Below, in pieces: positions 6,741 to 6,997 of a stretch of 6,997 bases of DNA (positions are counted from its first letter, which is position 1; every line of letters begins with the position of its first letter). Source of the stretch: Fidelibacterota bacterium (GTDB taxonomy: Bacteria > Fidelibacterota > Fidelibacteria > Fidelibacterales > Fidelibacteraceae); the NCBI GenBank assembly GCA_029931905.1, contig JAOZRH010000109.1, positions 1 through 6,997 of the forward strand, given 5' to 3'. Under the pieces are notes generated by a model. The model saw nothing but the letters and a program-made list of their open reading frames with translations. It ran no database searches and was not told where the DNA came from. Both the position numbers and the translations under genes were made by a program.

Positions 6741-6997
6741 ATGCATAGTGTACAAATTGGAAGAGCGAAAATTGAAATTATAAAAGGCAATATTGTTGAT
6801 CAAGATGTTGATGTGATAGTAAATGCATCAAATAATCATTTTTGGATGGGTGGTGGAGTAGCAGGTGCAATAAAAAAAGCAGGTGGACAAATTATTGAAG
6901 ATGAAGCGATTGAAAAAGGTCCTGTAAATTCTGGAGAAATTGTTGTAACACAAGCAGGAAATTTGGCTTGTAAAAAAATAATTCATTCTGCTGTAAA
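6741..6997 (+). CDS. Macro-domain ADP-ribose-binding protein, N-terminal part (3' end outside window)
   Basis: Macro domains bind ADP-ribose; MacroD-type members hydrolyse O-acetyl-ADP-ribose and remove ADP-ribose from acidic residues of proteins. The 85 visible residues carry the N-terminal half of the fold: IIKGNIVDQDVDVIVNASNN (13-32), with the adenine-side Asp20 of the GNI-x-D element and the NASN motif (28-31); MGGGVAGAIKKAGG (36-49), the glycine-rich diphosphate loop; then GPVNSGEIVVTQAGNL (60-75) and KKIIHSAV (78-85). The frame stays open to the right edge, so the second ligand-binding loop and any extra domain are unseen. The ATG at 6741 gives a normal macro N-terminus. The MGGGVAGAI form resembles the stand-alone bacterial and archaeal class, as I recall it, but enzyme activity cannot be judged from half a domain. 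It follows hflX by 10 bp in the same direction. Confidence 0.92.
   Translation, partial: MHSVQIGRAKIEIIKGNIVDQDVDVIVNASNNHFWMGGGVAGAIKKAGGQIIEDEAIEKGPVNSGEIVVTQAGNLACKKIIHSAV

Noticed and set aside
1..6997. Mobile element, CRISPR, toxin-antitoxin or defence system
   Set aside because: No transposase or integrase motifs, no spaced direct repeats, no small paired genes and no nuclease or effector domains were seen. The macro-domain gene alone does not make a defence module.

Overview
The window is very AT-rich, uninterrupted bacterial chromosomal sequence with closely packed genes. The best lineage guess is the Bacteroidota/Chlorobiota/Ignavibacteriota (FCB) group. That rests on a BatA-type protein (N-terminal double-transmembrane anchor plus degenerate VWA-like segment), a family common there, and on the low-GC codon usage. 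Several genes have a clear AAGGA-like ribosome binding site, which is less typical of classical Bacteroidia and leans towards a relative such as Ignavibacteria. This is inference; no marker gene in the window fixes the taxonomy.

Left part (1-3034) is the end of a surface-polysaccharide locus, all on the + strand. It holds the C-terminal part of a family 2 glycosyltransferase (real start outside the window), a complete WbaP/WcaJ-like polyprenyl-phosphate sugar phosphotransferase, and, 14 bp later, a WbpE-like PLP-dependent nucleotide-sugar aminotransferase. Together they would supply an amino sugar, load the first sugar phosphate on the lipid carrier, and add further sugars.

Middle part (3040-5420): a small - strand gene of unknown function (129 aa) faces the aminotransferase tail to tail with only 5 bp between their stops. 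After a 191-bp AT-rich divergent spacer comes a BatA-like membrane protein that starts with TTG.

Right part (5441-6997): hflX, encoding the ribosome-associated GTPase, is followed 10 bp later by a macro-domain (ADP-ribose-binding) gene cut off by the right edge. The BatA-like gene, hflX and the macro gene run in the same direction with 10-20 bp gaps and probably form one transcription unit.

I found no transposase, CRISPR array, tRNA, rRNA, or clear phage or defence module. No gap exceeds 300 bases. I see no convincing new multi-gene system. The points most worth a second look are the orphan - strand gene, the hflX-macro pairing and the shortened VWA segment of the BatA-like protein.
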